Shown: positions 34,767-44,358, counted from the first letter of the stretch. The stretch is 64,000 nt of DNA from Desulfitobacterium hafniense DCB-2 (GCF_000021925.1 NC_011830.1:4437001-4501000), one strand, 5' to 3'. The notes: generated by a model from the sequence alone, not told the origin. Program-made: numbers and translations.

Positions 34767-35936
34767 TTATTTGCCCATTCCGAGATTCAGCTTACTTAAT
34801 CCCAGATTCAGAAGCAATGCTCCCAAAGAGATGATACCCAAAGACAAACCAATCTCAATCAATGAGGGCACATATGGACCTGTTGTCCCGCCATAAACCG
34901 GCGGGCCTGCATAGGTAATGAGGGGATTAAATAATTGGGCCTGCAACAGGTTGGATTTGATAAGATAGATCGCTACCAAGGCCAATATAGCACCGATCAG
35001 GATTCCCCCTGCCTTGGATGAGGTATCCTGCTTGGCCAGAACCACGATGGCGGCCACCAAGGTCACCATTTCCGCCCAGAATCCGACCGCTCCTTCTCCA
35101 CTGACCAGCCAGAGGAAGGCGGCATGCTCTTCTCCCCCTCCGGGATAAAGGCCGATAAGGATTTCACCCACGACGATGATCAGCTCGATGCACAGCAGAA
35201 CAGCTGCCCCTCTTGCCATCTTCGCCATAAGCCCCATGGGCATCTCCATATAACCCCTCTTATTCAGGATGACTGCCAGAATCATCTGCACGGACAAGGC
35301 GGCCACTAAGGCTGCGATTAAAAAGGATAGGGGCTGCACCGGAGTATTCCACAGGGGACGGGCGATTTGGAAACAAAAGACAAAGGAGGTGACTGTGACC
35401 AAGAGCCCGGCGGTGAAGGCGATGACAGCAATAGGTTTCAGGGACCCTTCATCTTTTTTGCCTTCGTGGACCAAGATCAGCTGACGGGTAAAGAGGATGG
35501 AAATCACCATATAAGAGGCCAGCATCAGGAAGTCCCAGAACATCGGTGAGGTCAAATTGCCGCTGGTAATGAAGAGCCAGGCCCGCTCCGGGTTGCCGAT
35601 GTCCACGATGATGAAGAGGGAGGCGGCCACGATGCTGGACACTGCGCCCAGATAAGCGGCAATCCGGGTATAGGGTTTAAACTCAGCCAGCTTGAAAAGA
35701 TAAGGTACTGCCGCAAAGAGCAGGCTTCCGGCGGCAACCCCGGTGAAGATCATAAAGCCGACGATATAGAGACCCCACATATTGTTCAGGCCGAGATTGG
35801 TGACCTGCAGCCCTTGGGTCAGCTGCAGCCCCCAGCAGACTGCACCGAGCACGGCAACAGCTGCAAAGATCATATTCCACAGATTGGACGGGGTCTTTTT
35901 GGTCGTTGGTTCGACGGTCTTTGTTTGCACTGTCAT
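34767..35936 (-). CDS. NrfD/DmsC-like membrane anchor, module 1
   Basis: 389 residues with about ten hydrophobic segments. WNMIFAAVAVLGAVCWGLQL, MWGLYIVGFMIFTGVAAG and ASLFIIVDIGNPERAWLFI match the NrfD/PsrC family. It anchors the molybdoenzyme complex and takes electrons from menaquinol. It follows the ferredoxin subunit gene by 13 bases and closes the operon dmsA-B-C-like. The paralog at 40035-41195 has the same layout, with very similar membrane segments. No haem ligands are evident, as usual for NrfD. Confidence 0.9.
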   Translation of the reverse strand: MTVQTKTVEPTTKKTPSNLWNMIFAAVAVLGAVCWGLQLTQGLQVTNLGLNNMWGLYIVGFMIFTGVAAGSLLFAAVPYLFKLAEFKPYTRIAAYLGAVSSIVAASLFIIVDIGNPERAWLFITSGNLTSPMFWDFLMLASYMVISILFTRQLILVHEGKKDEGSLKPIAVIAFTAGLLVTVTSFVFCFQIARPLWNTPVQPLSFLIAALVAALSVQMILAVILNKRGYMEMPMGLMAKMARGAAVLLCIELIIVVGEILIGLYPGGGEEHAAFLWLVSGEGAVGFWAEMVTLVAAIVVLAKQDTSSKAGGILIGAILALVAIYLIKSNLLQAQLFNPLITYAGPPVYGGTTGPYVPSLIEIGLSLGIISLGALLLNLGLSKLNLGMGK

Positions 35937-35949
35937 GCTTACACCTCCT

Positions 35950-36570
35950 TTAAGTTAAATAGTAGACATTTGGCTTGGTGCCTTTTTCTTCGAGCAAATG
36001 GAAATAGCTGCGGCCTTTGATGGCCTTGCTGACATCGCTTTCCGGGTCATCGATGTCCCCGAAGTAACGGGCCCGTCCAATACACAACTCCATACAGGCC
36101 GGTTTTTTCTCTTCAGCCAACCGGTGAACGCAGAAAGTGCATTTGGATACGGTATTGTATTGATGCGGGGCAGTGTTGGCATCCCCTACGGCAAAGTCTA
36201 CATGGTACTCGGGCTTTTTCCAGTTGAATTGACGAACGCCGCTGTAAGGGCAAGCCACCATGCAGTAGCGGCAGCCGATGCATTTATCATAATCCTGGAT
36301 GACGATGCCATCTTCTTCCCGTTTATAGGTAGCCCCGACGGGGCAGGCTTTTACGCAGGCCGGATTAGCACAGTGCTGACAATTAACCGGCAGATACTCC
36401 AAGGTATTGTTCGGGAAGGTCCCGGCAGCTGTATCCATAGCTTCCCCACCTACGGTAAGAATACGGTTCCACCAAATTTCGTTAGGCAGATTGTTGGCCA
36501 TTTTACATGCTACAGCACAGGTATGACAGCCTATACAGCGTTTTAGATCGATTGCCATGGCGTAACGCAT
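35950..36570 (-). CDS. DmsB-like 4Fe-4S ferredoxin subunit, module 1
   Basis: 206 residues with four 4Fe-4S clusters: CIGCHTCAVACK, CQHCANPACVKACP, CIGCRYCMVACPY and CTFCVHRL with a late CMELC. It passes electrons from the membrane anchor to the molybdenum subunit. GGAGGGAAAAACG precedes the ATG. It differs from the module 2 protein at only about 14 of 206 positions. Because the alpha subunits differ much more, the ferredoxin subunits are under tighter constraint or have been homogenised. Confidence 0.95.
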   Translation of the reverse strand: MRYAMAIDLKRCIGCHTCAVACKMANNLPNEIWWNRILTVGGEAMDTAAGTFPNNTLEYLPVNCQHCANPACVKACPVGATYKREEDGIVIQDYDKCIGCRYCMVACPYSGVRQFNWKKPEYHVDFAVGDANTAPHQYNTVSKCTFCVHRLAEEKKPACMELCIGRARYFGDIDDPESDVSKAIKGRSYFHLLEEKGTKPNVYYLT

Positions 36571-36582
36571 CGTTTTTCCCTC

Positions 36583-39036
36583 CTAAGCTTTTTCTACTTG
36601 GACCAGTACATCAAAAAAGGCACTGTTGGCACAGACGATATTCATCACCCGGGAGGTCAGATCCTGATAGTGCCCTTCGATGAATTCCTGTTTTTCCCGG
36701 CCTTTAGGCAGGCTTAAAACACCAGGTTGAATTCCGCGATCCACAATGGCTTTAATCTTGACATAGCCCCGATCGTTGTAGAGCTTGATGATATCACCAG
36801 TCTTAACATTGCGGGCGGCAGCATCGGCAGGGTTGATTTTCACAAAGGGTTCCGGGCTGAGTTCTTTGAGCATCGGGACATCCCACCATTGAGAGTGGGT
36901 CCGCCACCTTCCCTTGTCTTGGATCACCGAGAAAGGATATTTCGCATGGAGGGGATTTTCATGCCAGGCTTCCAGGGGCGGTTCAAAGTGAGGCAGGCGC
37001 TCTTTGGCTAGATCAAACACCTGATCATAATTATTATTGGGAGCAGGGGCCTCATTATAGAGCTGGGCCCGCCCTGTAGGTGTGGCAAATGCTCCGCCTT
37101 CAGCATAAATATAGGGATCTCCGGGTAAAGCCCTGAGTATTTTCTCTTCTTTAAGCTTCTCTAAAGTAATCCCTAATTTTCTGGCTCCATCTGTATCCAT
37201 CCACAACCGCATATAGTCCTCTTCATCCATGGCAAAGGCATCACTGCAGCCAAGTTTTTCCGCCAGCAATTGATAGATCTCAAAGTCCGATTTGCATTCA
37301 TAGAGAGGCTCAATGGCCTTCTCCTGCAATATCACATAAGGATGGGTGCTGTAATTGACAAAAACATCATCCACTTCAAACCAGTGGGCTACAGGCAGCA
37401 GAATATCTGCATACTGAGCCGTTTCATTCATATTCAGATCGGCGACTGCGATAAAATCCAGCTTTTTCATAACTTCCAGGGTCGCTTTGCGCTCGGCGCC
37501 GTTGCCGATCTGATTGACATGGGTAAAGTAGATACCTTTCAAATCGATGGGAGTTTTACCATACATTTTAGTTTCCAGAATTTCAGTGAGCATATTAACA
37601 GGTACGGAAAGAGAGGGCTTCGCTCCATTGGGAAACATCGTTCCCGCCATATTGATCCAATCAGTGGCCAGGTTCTCACCCATGCCGCAAAAAGCTCCCG
37701 GTTTACCGAGATTTCCGGTGAGAATGGCTAAGATCGCCATAGCAAAATAGCCGTAATGGCCATTGACATAATGATCGATGCCGAAAAACTCATAGATTGC
37801 GGAAGGCTTATTGGTCGCGTAAAGTTCCGTGATTTCTTCGATTTGCGCTACAGGAATATTACAGATTTCCGCTGCTTTTTTCGGCGGGTATTCAGCGATG
37901 CGCTCCAACAGCAGGTCATAGGCTGTCGTAACCTTAACCCCATTGATAGTATAAGAGCCCCGCAACGCCGGGTTACTGACGGTATCGGCTGTTCCATAAG
38001 TGTCAGAGTCTTGGTTCCAGACGATTAGCTCATCCTTGGCTCCTTCAGGGATATGGATTCCTAAATCACTTTGCCGCAAAAACTTTCCATCAGATTCCTT
38101 GACTAAGAAAGGGGCCCCTGTGGATTTCTTCAAAAAAGGCTCATCCACCCAGTTTTCCCGGACCACAATATTCATCATCCCCAGGGCCAACGCCGCATCA
38201 GAGCCCGGCCTTACCGGGACAAAGATATCCGCTTTGGCCGCTAAGGCGTTGAAATTGGGATCAATGACCACGATTTTAGCACCTTTTTCCCTGGCTTCTA
38301 AAAAGAAATGGGTGCTTTGCTGCTGGGCGCCTACAGGATTAGCCCCCCAACAGAAAATCGTCTTGGCATTTTTTAAGTCCGCGGGTTCATTAGCTGTAAC
38401 AAATGTACCTTGACCGAGAGCCGGTTTCGTTCCTTGTCCCCGTGCCATATCTACAGCTGCTGTAATATTCAAGGCCCCGTTGGCATTTTGCAGGCGGTTG
38501 ATAGCGCTGCCAATCCCGACGCCACTCAGCGCAGCATAGCTTCCTGAACTCCACATAACTCCAAAAGCATATTTGCCAAACTCATCCTGGTAGCCTTTCC
38601 ACTTCTGGGCGATGGTGCTGATGGCTTCATCCCAAGTGATTCGTTCCCATTTTCCTTCGCCCCGTTCCCCGGCACGTTTCATGGGGTATTTCAGGCGCTC
38701 CTTGCTATAAATCCTCTGGACATGGGTTAATCCTTTAACACAGATGCGGTTATATTCCGGATTCGGCATCTCACGGGCTGAGGTTCTTACCACTTTGCCA
38801 TTCCGCACATGGATATTCAGAAAACATCCGCCTGCACAATTGCCGCGACAGGCGCCGCTGAAGATTTGTTCTTCCTCTCCCGCTGCTGAAGTTTGTTCCT
38901 CATCAGCCAAAGCCGTCATAGCCGTTCCCCAGGGGTTGGCAGCAACGACTCCCGCCGTGACCGCAGTTGCTCCTGATGCCTTTAAGAAAGTGCGGCGGGA
39001 CAGGTTAGGATTGAGGCTGTTCTTTTCTTGATTCAT
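36583..39036 (-). CDS. Tat-exported molybdopterin oxidoreductase (DmsA-like), module 1
   Basis: 817 residues. The Tat signal is NLSRRTFLKASGATAV. The N-terminal 4Fe-4S site is CRGNCAGGC with a fourth Cys in YNRICVKG. Molybdopterin-binding motifs WGANPVGAQQQSTHF, VPVRPGSDAALALG and the C-terminal cap (GDIIKLYNDRGYVKIKA) are all present. At the usual Mo-ligand position in AVDMARGQGTK there is Gly instead of Ser, Cys or Sec. The ATG at 39036 follows GGGAGGG; a longer frame exists. The substrate is unknown. The next genes downstream are its ferredoxin and anchor subunits; a Crp/Fnr regulator is divergent. Confidence 0.93.
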   Translation of the reverse strand: MNQEKNSLNPNLSRRTFLKASGATAVTAGVVAANPWGTAMTALADEEQTSAAGEEEQIFSGACRGNCAGGCFLNIHVRNGKVVRTSAREMPNPEYNRICVKGLTHVQRIYSKERLKYPMKRAGERGEGKWERITWDEAISTIAQKWKGYQDEFGKYAFGVMWSSGSYAALSGVGIGSAINRLQNANGALNITAAVDMARGQGTKPALGQGTFVTANEPADLKNAKTIFCWGANPVGAQQQSTHFFLEAREKGAKIVVIDPNFNALAAKADIFVPVRPGSDAALALGMMNIVVRENWVDEPFLKKSTGAPFLVKESDGKFLRQSDLGIHIPEGAKDELIVWNQDSDTYGTADTVSNPALRGSYTINGVKVTTAYDLLLERIAEYPPKKAAEICNIPVAQIEEITELYATNKPSAIYEFFGIDHYVNGHYGYFAMAILAILTGNLGKPGAFCGMGENLATDWINMAGTMFPNGAKPSLSVPVNMLTEILETKMYGKTPIDLKGIYFTHVNQIGNGAERKATLEVMKKLDFIAVADLNMNETAQYADILLPVAHWFEVDDVFVNYSTHPYVILQEKAIEPLYECKSDFEIYQLLAEKLGCSDAFAMDEEDYMRLWMDTDGARKLGITLEKLKEEKILRALPGDPYIYAEGGAFATPTGRAQLYNEAPAPNNNYDQVFDLAKERLPHFEPPLEAWHENPLHAKYPFSVIQDKGRWRTHSQWWDVPMLKELSPEPFVKINPADAAARNVKTGDIIKLYNDRGYVKIKAIVDRGIQPGVLSLPKGREKQEFIEGHYQDLTSRVMNIVCANSAFFDVLVQVEKA

Positions 39037-39168
39037 TTCATTCCCTCCCACTTAAGTTGCACCACAGCTGCTCATATTTAGTGATAAATCGTACATTTGG
39101 TGCTACTTGTATTGTAGCAAGGGAGCAAAACTGCTTCGATAGCATCTGATATTTCCTAACGCTTCACT

Positions 39169-39215
39169 TGATACAAGTTTCTGTAGCAAATGATACATCC
39201 TTTTGTATCATTTGC
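39169..39215. promoter_or_regulatory. TGATAC half-site cluster between module 1 enzyme and regulator
   Basis: TGATAC occurs at 39169-39174 and 39191-39196 and its complement GTATCA at 39205-39210. The last two lie in a perfect inverted repeat, GCAAATGATACA (39186-39197) with TGTATCATTTGC (39204-39215), separated by six bases. This spacing suits a dimeric Crp/Fnr protein. The regulator gene is 160 bases away. The rest of the 39037-39376 gap has no gene. Confidence 0.6.
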
Positions 39216-39376
39216 TTCAATACATAGTGACCGGAAGTATGGTATTATTAATAGGCAGTGCAGATACTAAGCCTAAGGCATATCCTCCCAAACAAAATAT
39301 TTCACAAATTCATTAAACCCAAATCGTTACTACGGATTACTGTTCATGTTTATCATCATGGCGGGTAGGTGTTATT

Positions 39377-39955
39377 ATGAAAAAACAGTGCGCTGGTAAC
39401 CCCTTCTGTGATGCTCTTGATCCGGAGACCCGGGCTTACCTCTGCGAGCATTCCACCCTTATTGTCCAAATGCCTAAACAAATACAATCCACGGATCAGG
39501 GCAACCCCCACCTTGAACTGATCATTAAGGGAGTTCTTTTCACCTTTAACTTGCACGAAGATGGGACTCAAGAATTTATTCATCTAATCAAAAAAGGAGA
39601 TGTCCTGGGAACCCGCCAACTTTTTGAAAGCCTGAGAATCCCGGAATATAATATGATGACACTTACCGAAGTTCATAAATGCAGTATTCCCTTAAAAGTT
39701 GCGGAAACGCTTTATAAGGAAAACAGAGTGTTTGCCCAGGCTTTGATGGAAAACCTTCTCGACATGATGAATAACTTGACTCGTTGGGTAAGTATGCGCT
39801 CCAGAAATGGAACAGAAAAAGTCCAGAAGGTTTATGAATTGCTTCAGGATCTGGACACCGACATGACGATGATTACTCAAGAGGATCTCGCCCTTATCGC
39901 AGGGGTCAGCCGTATCACCGTTGCCAGAGCTATGAAAGAAATCTATAAAAAATGA
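39377..39955 (+). CDS. Crp/Fnr family regulator with FNR-like cysteines, module 1
   Basis: 192 residues. The cyclic-nucleotide-binding-like beta roll includes ELIIKGVLFTFNLHEDGTQ and LIKKGDVLGT. The C-terminal helix-turn-helix is ITQEDLALIAGVSRITVARAM. Cysteines 5, 11 and 23 (KQCAGNPFC, then YLCEH) and Cys102 (VHKCSIP) occupy positions like those of FNR. Cys102 aligns with FNR Cys122 in MVCEIPF. FNR uses four such cysteines for an oxygen-labile 4Fe-4S cluster. The protein ends directly after the recognition helix (MKEIYKK), without the usual C-terminal wing. GGGTAGGTG precedes the ATG. It probably controls the divergent dmsABC-like operon. Confidence 0.9.
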   Translation: MKKQCAGNPFCDALDPETRAYLCEHSTLIVQMPKQIQSTDQGNPHLELIIKGVLFTFNLHEDGTQEFIHLIKKGDVLGTRQLFESLRIPEYNMMTLTEVHKCSIPLKVAETLYKENRVFAQALMENLLDMMNNLTRWVSMRSRNGTEKVQKVYELLQDLDTDMTMITQEDLALIAGVSRITVARAMKEIYKK

Positions 39956-39995
39956 GAGGTAATAATTCTCTGCGAATTATTACCTCTCATTTTTA
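39952..39995 (+). terminator. Bidirectional terminator between the module 1 regulator and the module 2 anchor
   Basis: A perfect 17-bp stem (39952-39968 with 39974-39990) has T-runs on both strands. Its left arm begins in the regulator's stop codon region. Confidence 0.88.
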
Positions 39996-40034
39996 CATAG
40001 GTCAGTGCCAAGGGATGGCAGGCACAGGCAGATT

Positions 40035-41195
40035 TCATTGCCGGGAAGTTCTCAGGTTCAGCTTGCTCAAGCCAAGGTTCAAAAGCAGAGCACCCAGGGC
40101 CACGATTCCTAAAGAAAGCCCGTTCTCAATAAGAGATGGAACATAAGGCCCAGTGCTTCCCCCATAGACCGGAGGTCCGGGCAAGTTGAGCAGCGGATTA
40201 AATAATTGGACTTGAAGGAGATTGGATTTAACCAGATATACAGCAATCAAGGCGATAATGGCACCGGCAGCTAAGCTGCCTCGTTTAGGGGCTTTTCCCG
40301 GCATTGCCAGTATTCCAATCGCTGCAAGCAAAGCACCCAGCTCTGCCCAGAATCCCACAGCCCCTTTTCCGGCAACCAGCCAGGAAAACGCTGCATGTTC
40401 TTCACCGCTTCCCGGATAAAGCCCTATAAGCACCTCTGTTGCTACGATAATGAGTTCTACACATAACAGTGCCGCAACGACTTTCCCCATTTTTGCCAAC
40501 AGGGTGGTGGGCATATGAATATACTCACTTCGATTTAAAAGACAGGCTAAAACGATCATGACCGCCAGAGCAGCCACCAAAGCCGCTATTAAAAAGGATA
40601 AGGGCTGAACAGGGGTGTTCCATAGAGGTCTTGCAACTTGGAAACAGAAAACAAAGGATGTTACCGTGACGAGAATTCCGGCAAGGAAAGCGAGCCATGC
40701 TATGGGCTTAAGGGCCTCTTCCGCTTTCTTCCCTGCTTTGACGAGGAGCAGCTGACGAGTGAAGATGACGGAAATGACCATATAGGAAGCCAGCATGATA
40801 AAATCCCAAAACATCGGGGAGGAAAAGTTCCCACTGGTGATAAAGAGCCAGGCTCTCTCCGGATTGCCGATATCGACGATGATGAACAAGGAAGCCGCTA
40901 CAATACTGGCTACAGCTCCCAGGTAGGAGGCAATAGGGGTATAGGGCTTAAAAGCGTCCAGTTTAAAGAGATAGGGTACAGCAGCAAATAAAAGGCACCC
41001 TGCGGCTACTCCCGTAAAAATCATAAAGCCCACGATATAAAGCCCCCACATATTATGAGTGCCTAGATTTGTCACTTGCAAACCTTTGCTCAGTTGCAGC
41101 CCCCAGCACACGACGCCAAAGACAGCGAAAGAGGCAAAGATAAGGTTCCACAGATTAAGTACACCTGATTTTTTCGTATTGGTTACAACAGCCAT
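40035..41195 (-). CDS. NrfD/DmsC-like membrane anchor, module 2
   Basis: 386 residues, the paralog of the protein at 34767-35936, with the same hydrophobic layout (WNLIFASFAVFGVVCWGLQL, MWGLYIVGFMIFTGVAAG, ASLFIIVDIGNPERAWLFI). It should bring menaquinol electrons into the module 2 reductase. It ends 40 bases from the shared terminator. The two anchors differ mostly in loops and in the N-terminal tail. Confidence 0.9.
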   Translation of the reverse strand: MAVVTNTKKSGVLNLWNLIFASFAVFGVVCWGLQLSKGLQVTNLGTHNMWGLYIVGFMIFTGVAAGCLLFAAVPYLFKLDAFKPYTPIASYLGAVASIVAASLFIIVDIGNPERAWLFITSGNFSSPMFWDFIMLASYMVISVIFTRQLLLVKAGKKAEEALKPIAWLAFLAGILVTVTSFVFCFQVARPLWNTPVQPLSFLIAALVAALAVMIVLACLLNRSEYIHMPTTLLAKMGKVVAALLCVELIIVATEVLIGLYPGSGEEHAAFSWLVAGKGAVGFWAELGALLAAIGILAMPGKAPKRGSLAAGAIIALIAVYLVKSNLLQVQLFNPLLNLPGPPVYGGSTGPYVPSLIENGLSLGIVALGALLLNLGLSKLNLRTSRQ

Positions 41196-41208
41196 GGTTA
41201 CACCCCCC

Positions 41209-41829
41209 TTAAGTTAAATAATAGACATGCGGCCTGGTACCTTTTTCTTCGAGCAAGTGGAAGTAGGTACGGCCTTGGATCGCCTTGCTGACTTCGCTTT
41301 CCGGGTCATCAATATCGCCGAAATAACGGGCCCGTCCAATGCATAATTCCATACAGGCCGGTTTCTTCCCTTCCGCTAATCGGTGAACACAGAAGGTACA
41401 TTTGGATACGGTATTGTATTGGTGCGGAGTGATGTTGGCATCCCCTACGGCAAAATCCACATGGTATTCAGGTTTCTTCCAGTTGAATTGACGAACTCCG
41501 CTGTAGGGGCAAGCCACCATGCAGTAACGACAGCCGATGCATTGATCATAATCCTGGATGACGACTCCATCTTCTTCCCGTTGATAGGTGGCTCCCACAG
41601 GGCAGGCTTTCACACAGGCCGGATTAGCGCAGTGCTGACAATTGACCGGCAGATACTCCAAGGTATTGTTCGGGAAGGTCCCGGCAGCTGTATCCATAGC
41701 TTCCCCGCCTACCGTAAGGATGCGGTTCCACCAAATTTCATTGGGCAGATTGTTGGCCATTTTACATGCTACAGAGCAGGTGTGACAGCCTACGCAGCGT
41801 TTTAAATCGATTGCCATGGCATAACGCAT
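41209..41829 (-). CDS. DmsB-like 4Fe-4S ferredoxin subunit, module 2
   Basis: 206 residues from the ATG at 41829 (an ATG at 41832 is next to it). It carries the same four cluster motifs as the module 1 protein (CVGCHTCSVACK, CQHCANPACVKACP, CIGCRYCMVACPY, CTFCVHRL). Differences from module 1 are scattered and conservative. AAGGAGGAGAAA precedes the start. It lies 14 bases after the dmsA-like gene and 13 before the anchor. Confidence 0.95.
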   Translation of the reverse strand: MRYAMAIDLKRCVGCHTCSVACKMANNLPNEIWWNRILTVGGEAMDTAAGTFPNNTLEYLPVNCQHCANPACVKACPVGATYQREEDGVVIQDYDQCIGCRYCMVACPYSGVRQFNWKKPEYHVDFAVGDANITPHQYNTVSKCTFCVHRLAEGKKPACMELCIGRARYFGDIDDPESEVSKAIQGRTYFHLLEEKGTRPHVYYLT

Positions 41830-41843
41830 CATTTTCTCCTCCT

Positions 41844-44300
41844 TTATAGCTTTTCAATGGCAACTAAGACATCAAAAAAGGCACTATTGGCACAGACTTT
41901 ATTCACCACCCGCGAACTTAGATCAGCAAAATGTCCTTCTCTGAATTGGTGTTTTTCCCAACCCTTTGGTGCTGTAAGGACCCCTTGGGGCAATCCATCA
42001 TTGATTGCCGCTTTCATGACGACATGGCCCCGGTCGTTATAGATTTTAACTAGGTCATTGGTCTTAATACCATATTGAGCGGCATCTTCCGAACTGATCT
42101 TCAGGATAGGTTCAGGATCAAGCTCCAGCAATGCCGGCACATCCCACCATTGGGTATGGGTGCGGAAACGGACATGATCGGAAATAATCGTAAAGGGATA
42201 TTTTTTAGTCAAGGGGTTCTCATGCCATACCTCATTAGGTGGCTCCCAATAGGGCAGGCGTTCTTTTTCTATATCCCACTGTTGATCATAATTCATATTG
42301 GGGGCGGGATTTTCCACATAGAACTGGGCACGGCCCGTAGGCGTACCAAACACACCATTTTCACCGTTAATATAAAGGTCACCAGGCAGGCACTTAAGAA
42401 TTTTCTTTTCCCTAAGAGCCTCCAGAGTGATCCCTAATCTCCTGGCTTCGTCGTTATCAAGCCATAAGTTCAGGTATTCCATCTCAGTCAGATTAAACTG
42501 CTCCCCATAACCCAACTTTTGGGCGATGAGTTTATTGATTTCAAAATCCGCTTTGCATTCATAGAGAGGATCAATGGCCTTTTCCTGAAAAATCACATAG
42601 GGATGAGTGCTGTAATTGCAGAAAGCCTCCTCTTGCTCAAACCAATGGGATACCGGCAGCAAGATATCAGCATACTGGGCAGTTTCATTCATATTCATAT
42701 CCGCTACGGCGATGAATTCCATTTTATTGAGCCAGTCCAAGGTATATTTTCTCTCTGCGCTATTGGCAACCACATTGGCATTGGTAATATAGATGCCTTT
42801 CACGTTAACATCCTTATTGCCATACTTATGCTCATTCATGACAGAGTCCATTTGCGTGGCTGACATGGTCAGGGATGGACCTGTGGCACCAGCGGGGAAA
42901 AGAGTGCCTGCCAGGTTCGTAAAATTAATTCCCAAGGTTTCGCCCATGCCACAGGCAGCTCCGGATTTACCCAAATTTCCTGTAATCATAGCAAGTGCGT
43001 AAATATCAAAGATGCTGTAGTGTCCGTTGACATAGTGATCAATACCAAAATACTGATAAATTGTCGAAGGCTTGTTGGTGGCGTAAATTTTGGTGATTTC
43101 TTCAATTTGGCTGACGGAAAGATTGCAGATCTCCGCGGCTTTCTCCGGGGGATATTCCGCGATACGCTGAAGAAGCAAGGTATAGGCGGTATTGACTTTA
43201 TGTCCGTTGATTTCAAAGGACCCTTCAATCACCGGATCAGTAATCTCTTGGGGAAGTCCCATCTTTCCCTCGGCACTGCGCACGACAATATCATCCCTTT
43301 GGCCTTCAGCGAGGAGGCCTAAATCGCTAAGGCGCAAATAGTGACCATCAGCTTCTTTAACCAGGAAGGGGGCTACAGTAGAGGCCTTCAAAAAGGGAAC
43401 ATCAATCCAGTTTTCTCTTACCACGATATTCATCATCCCCAAAGCCAATGCTCCGTCTGTGCCAGGGCGCACCGGGACGAACTTATCCGCCTTGGAGGCA
43501 GTAATATTGTAGATCGGATCAATAACAATGAACGTTGTTCCGTTTTCCTTAGCTTCCATCAAAAAATGAGTACTTTGCTGCTGGGAAATGACCGGATTAG
43601 CACCCCAGCAGAGGATAGTTTTAGCATTCTTAAGGTCGGCCAGTTCATTAAGGGTGAAGTTCGGCCCCCACCCAAGGGCGTTACCCGCGCTATGACCATG
43701 AGCGGCATCGACCGTCATTGAGATATTGGATGCCCCCGTCACATTAAGCAATCGACTGGTAGTACACCCCATCCCTTGACCGCTCAAAACTCCGTAATTG
43801 CCTGAACCCCAGTAAATCGCAAAAGCTTCTTTGCCATACTCTCTTTGATATTCTTGCCACTTATCCGCTATCGTTGTTACGGCTTCGTCCCAACTGATAC
43901 GCTCCCATTGACCGGCACCGCGCTCGCCGATCCGCTTCATCGGGTATTTTAAGCGGTCTTTATGGTAGATTCTTTGCATATGGGTTAACCCCTTAACACA
44001 GATCCGGTTATAGTCTGGGTTGGGCATTTCCCTCATAGAAGTACGCACCACTTTGCCACCACGTACATGAATGTTTAAAAAACATCCTCCCGCACAGTTA
44101 CCCCGACAAGCTCCACTAAAAACCGCTTCGCCAGAGCTGGCTATAGTATCGCTCTTCTCACCTTCGGCTAAAGCGGTCATGGCAGGACCCCAAGGATTGG
44201 TTGTTGCAGCGCCTACCACCACCGCTGTGGCAGCAGATGCCTTCACAAAGGTTCGTCGCGATAGCTTTGCATTCAATAGGGAACTTTCCTTTGCTTCCAT
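41844..44300 (-). CDS. Tat-exported molybdopterin oxidoreductase (DmsA-like), module 2
   Basis: 818 residues from the ATG at 44300 (GGAGG seven bases upstream; a longer frame lacks a site). The Tat signal is KLSRRTFVKASAAT. The iron-sulfur site is again CRGNCAGGC, with a fourth Cys in YNRICVKG. At the Mo-ligand position TVDAAHGHSAGN has a Ser, as in DMSO reductases. Motifs WGANPVISQQQSTHF and VPVRPGTDGALALG are conserved. Compared with module 1, cofactor and Fe-S motifs match but the active-site loops (about residues 170-210 and 325-360) are quite different. Substrates probably differ. It is likely to be an S-oxide, N-oxide or similar reductase; this is inference. Confidence 0.93.
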   Translation of the reverse strand: MEAKESSLLNAKLSRRTFVKASAATAVVVGAATTNPWGPAMTALAEGEKSDTIASSGEAVFSGACRGNCAGGCFLNIHVRGGKVVRTSMREMPNPDYNRICVKGLTHMQRIYHKDRLKYPMKRIGERGAGQWERISWDEAVTTIADKWQEYQREYGKEAFAIYWGSGNYGVLSGQGMGCTTSRLLNVTGASNISMTVDAAHGHSAGNALGWGPNFTLNELADLKNAKTILCWGANPVISQQQSTHFLMEAKENGTTFIVIDPIYNITASKADKFVPVRPGTDGALALGMMNIVVRENWIDVPFLKASTVAPFLVKEADGHYLRLSDLGLLAEGQRDDIVVRSAEGKMGLPQEITDPVIEGSFEINGHKVNTAYTLLLQRIAEYPPEKAAEICNLSVSQIEEITKIYATNKPSTIYQYFGIDHYVNGHYSIFDIYALAMITGNLGKSGAACGMGETLGINFTNLAGTLFPAGATGPSLTMSATQMDSVMNEHKYGNKDVNVKGIYITNANVVANSAERKYTLDWLNKMEFIAVADMNMNETAQYADILLPVSHWFEQEEAFCNYSTHPYVIFQEKAIDPLYECKADFEINKLIAQKLGYGEQFNLTEMEYLNLWLDNDEARRLGITLEALREKKILKCLPGDLYINGENGVFGTPTGRAQFYVENPAPNMNYDQQWDIEKERLPYWEPPNEVWHENPLTKKYPFTIISDHVRFRTHTQWWDVPALLELDPEPILKISSEDAAQYGIKTNDLVKIYNDRGHVVMKAAINDGLPQGVLTAPKGWEKHQFREGHFADLSSRVVNKVCANSAFFDVLVAIEKL

Positions 44301-44358
44301 GTCTTTACCTCCTGTTTTTCTGCACCAACTTGAACTTTTTATCACTTATGATTTGATT

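Noticed and set aside
39037..39376. A CprK-type dehalobox (TTAAT-N4-ATTAA) upstream of the molybdoenzymes
   Set aside because: No such sequence is present; the recurrent hexamer is TGATAC.
34767..44300. Assigning the two molybdoenzymes to DMSO, TMAO, tetrathionate or arsenate reduction
   Set aside because: The family is clear but the substrate cannot be read from sequence, and the Mo-ligand residue differs between the two.
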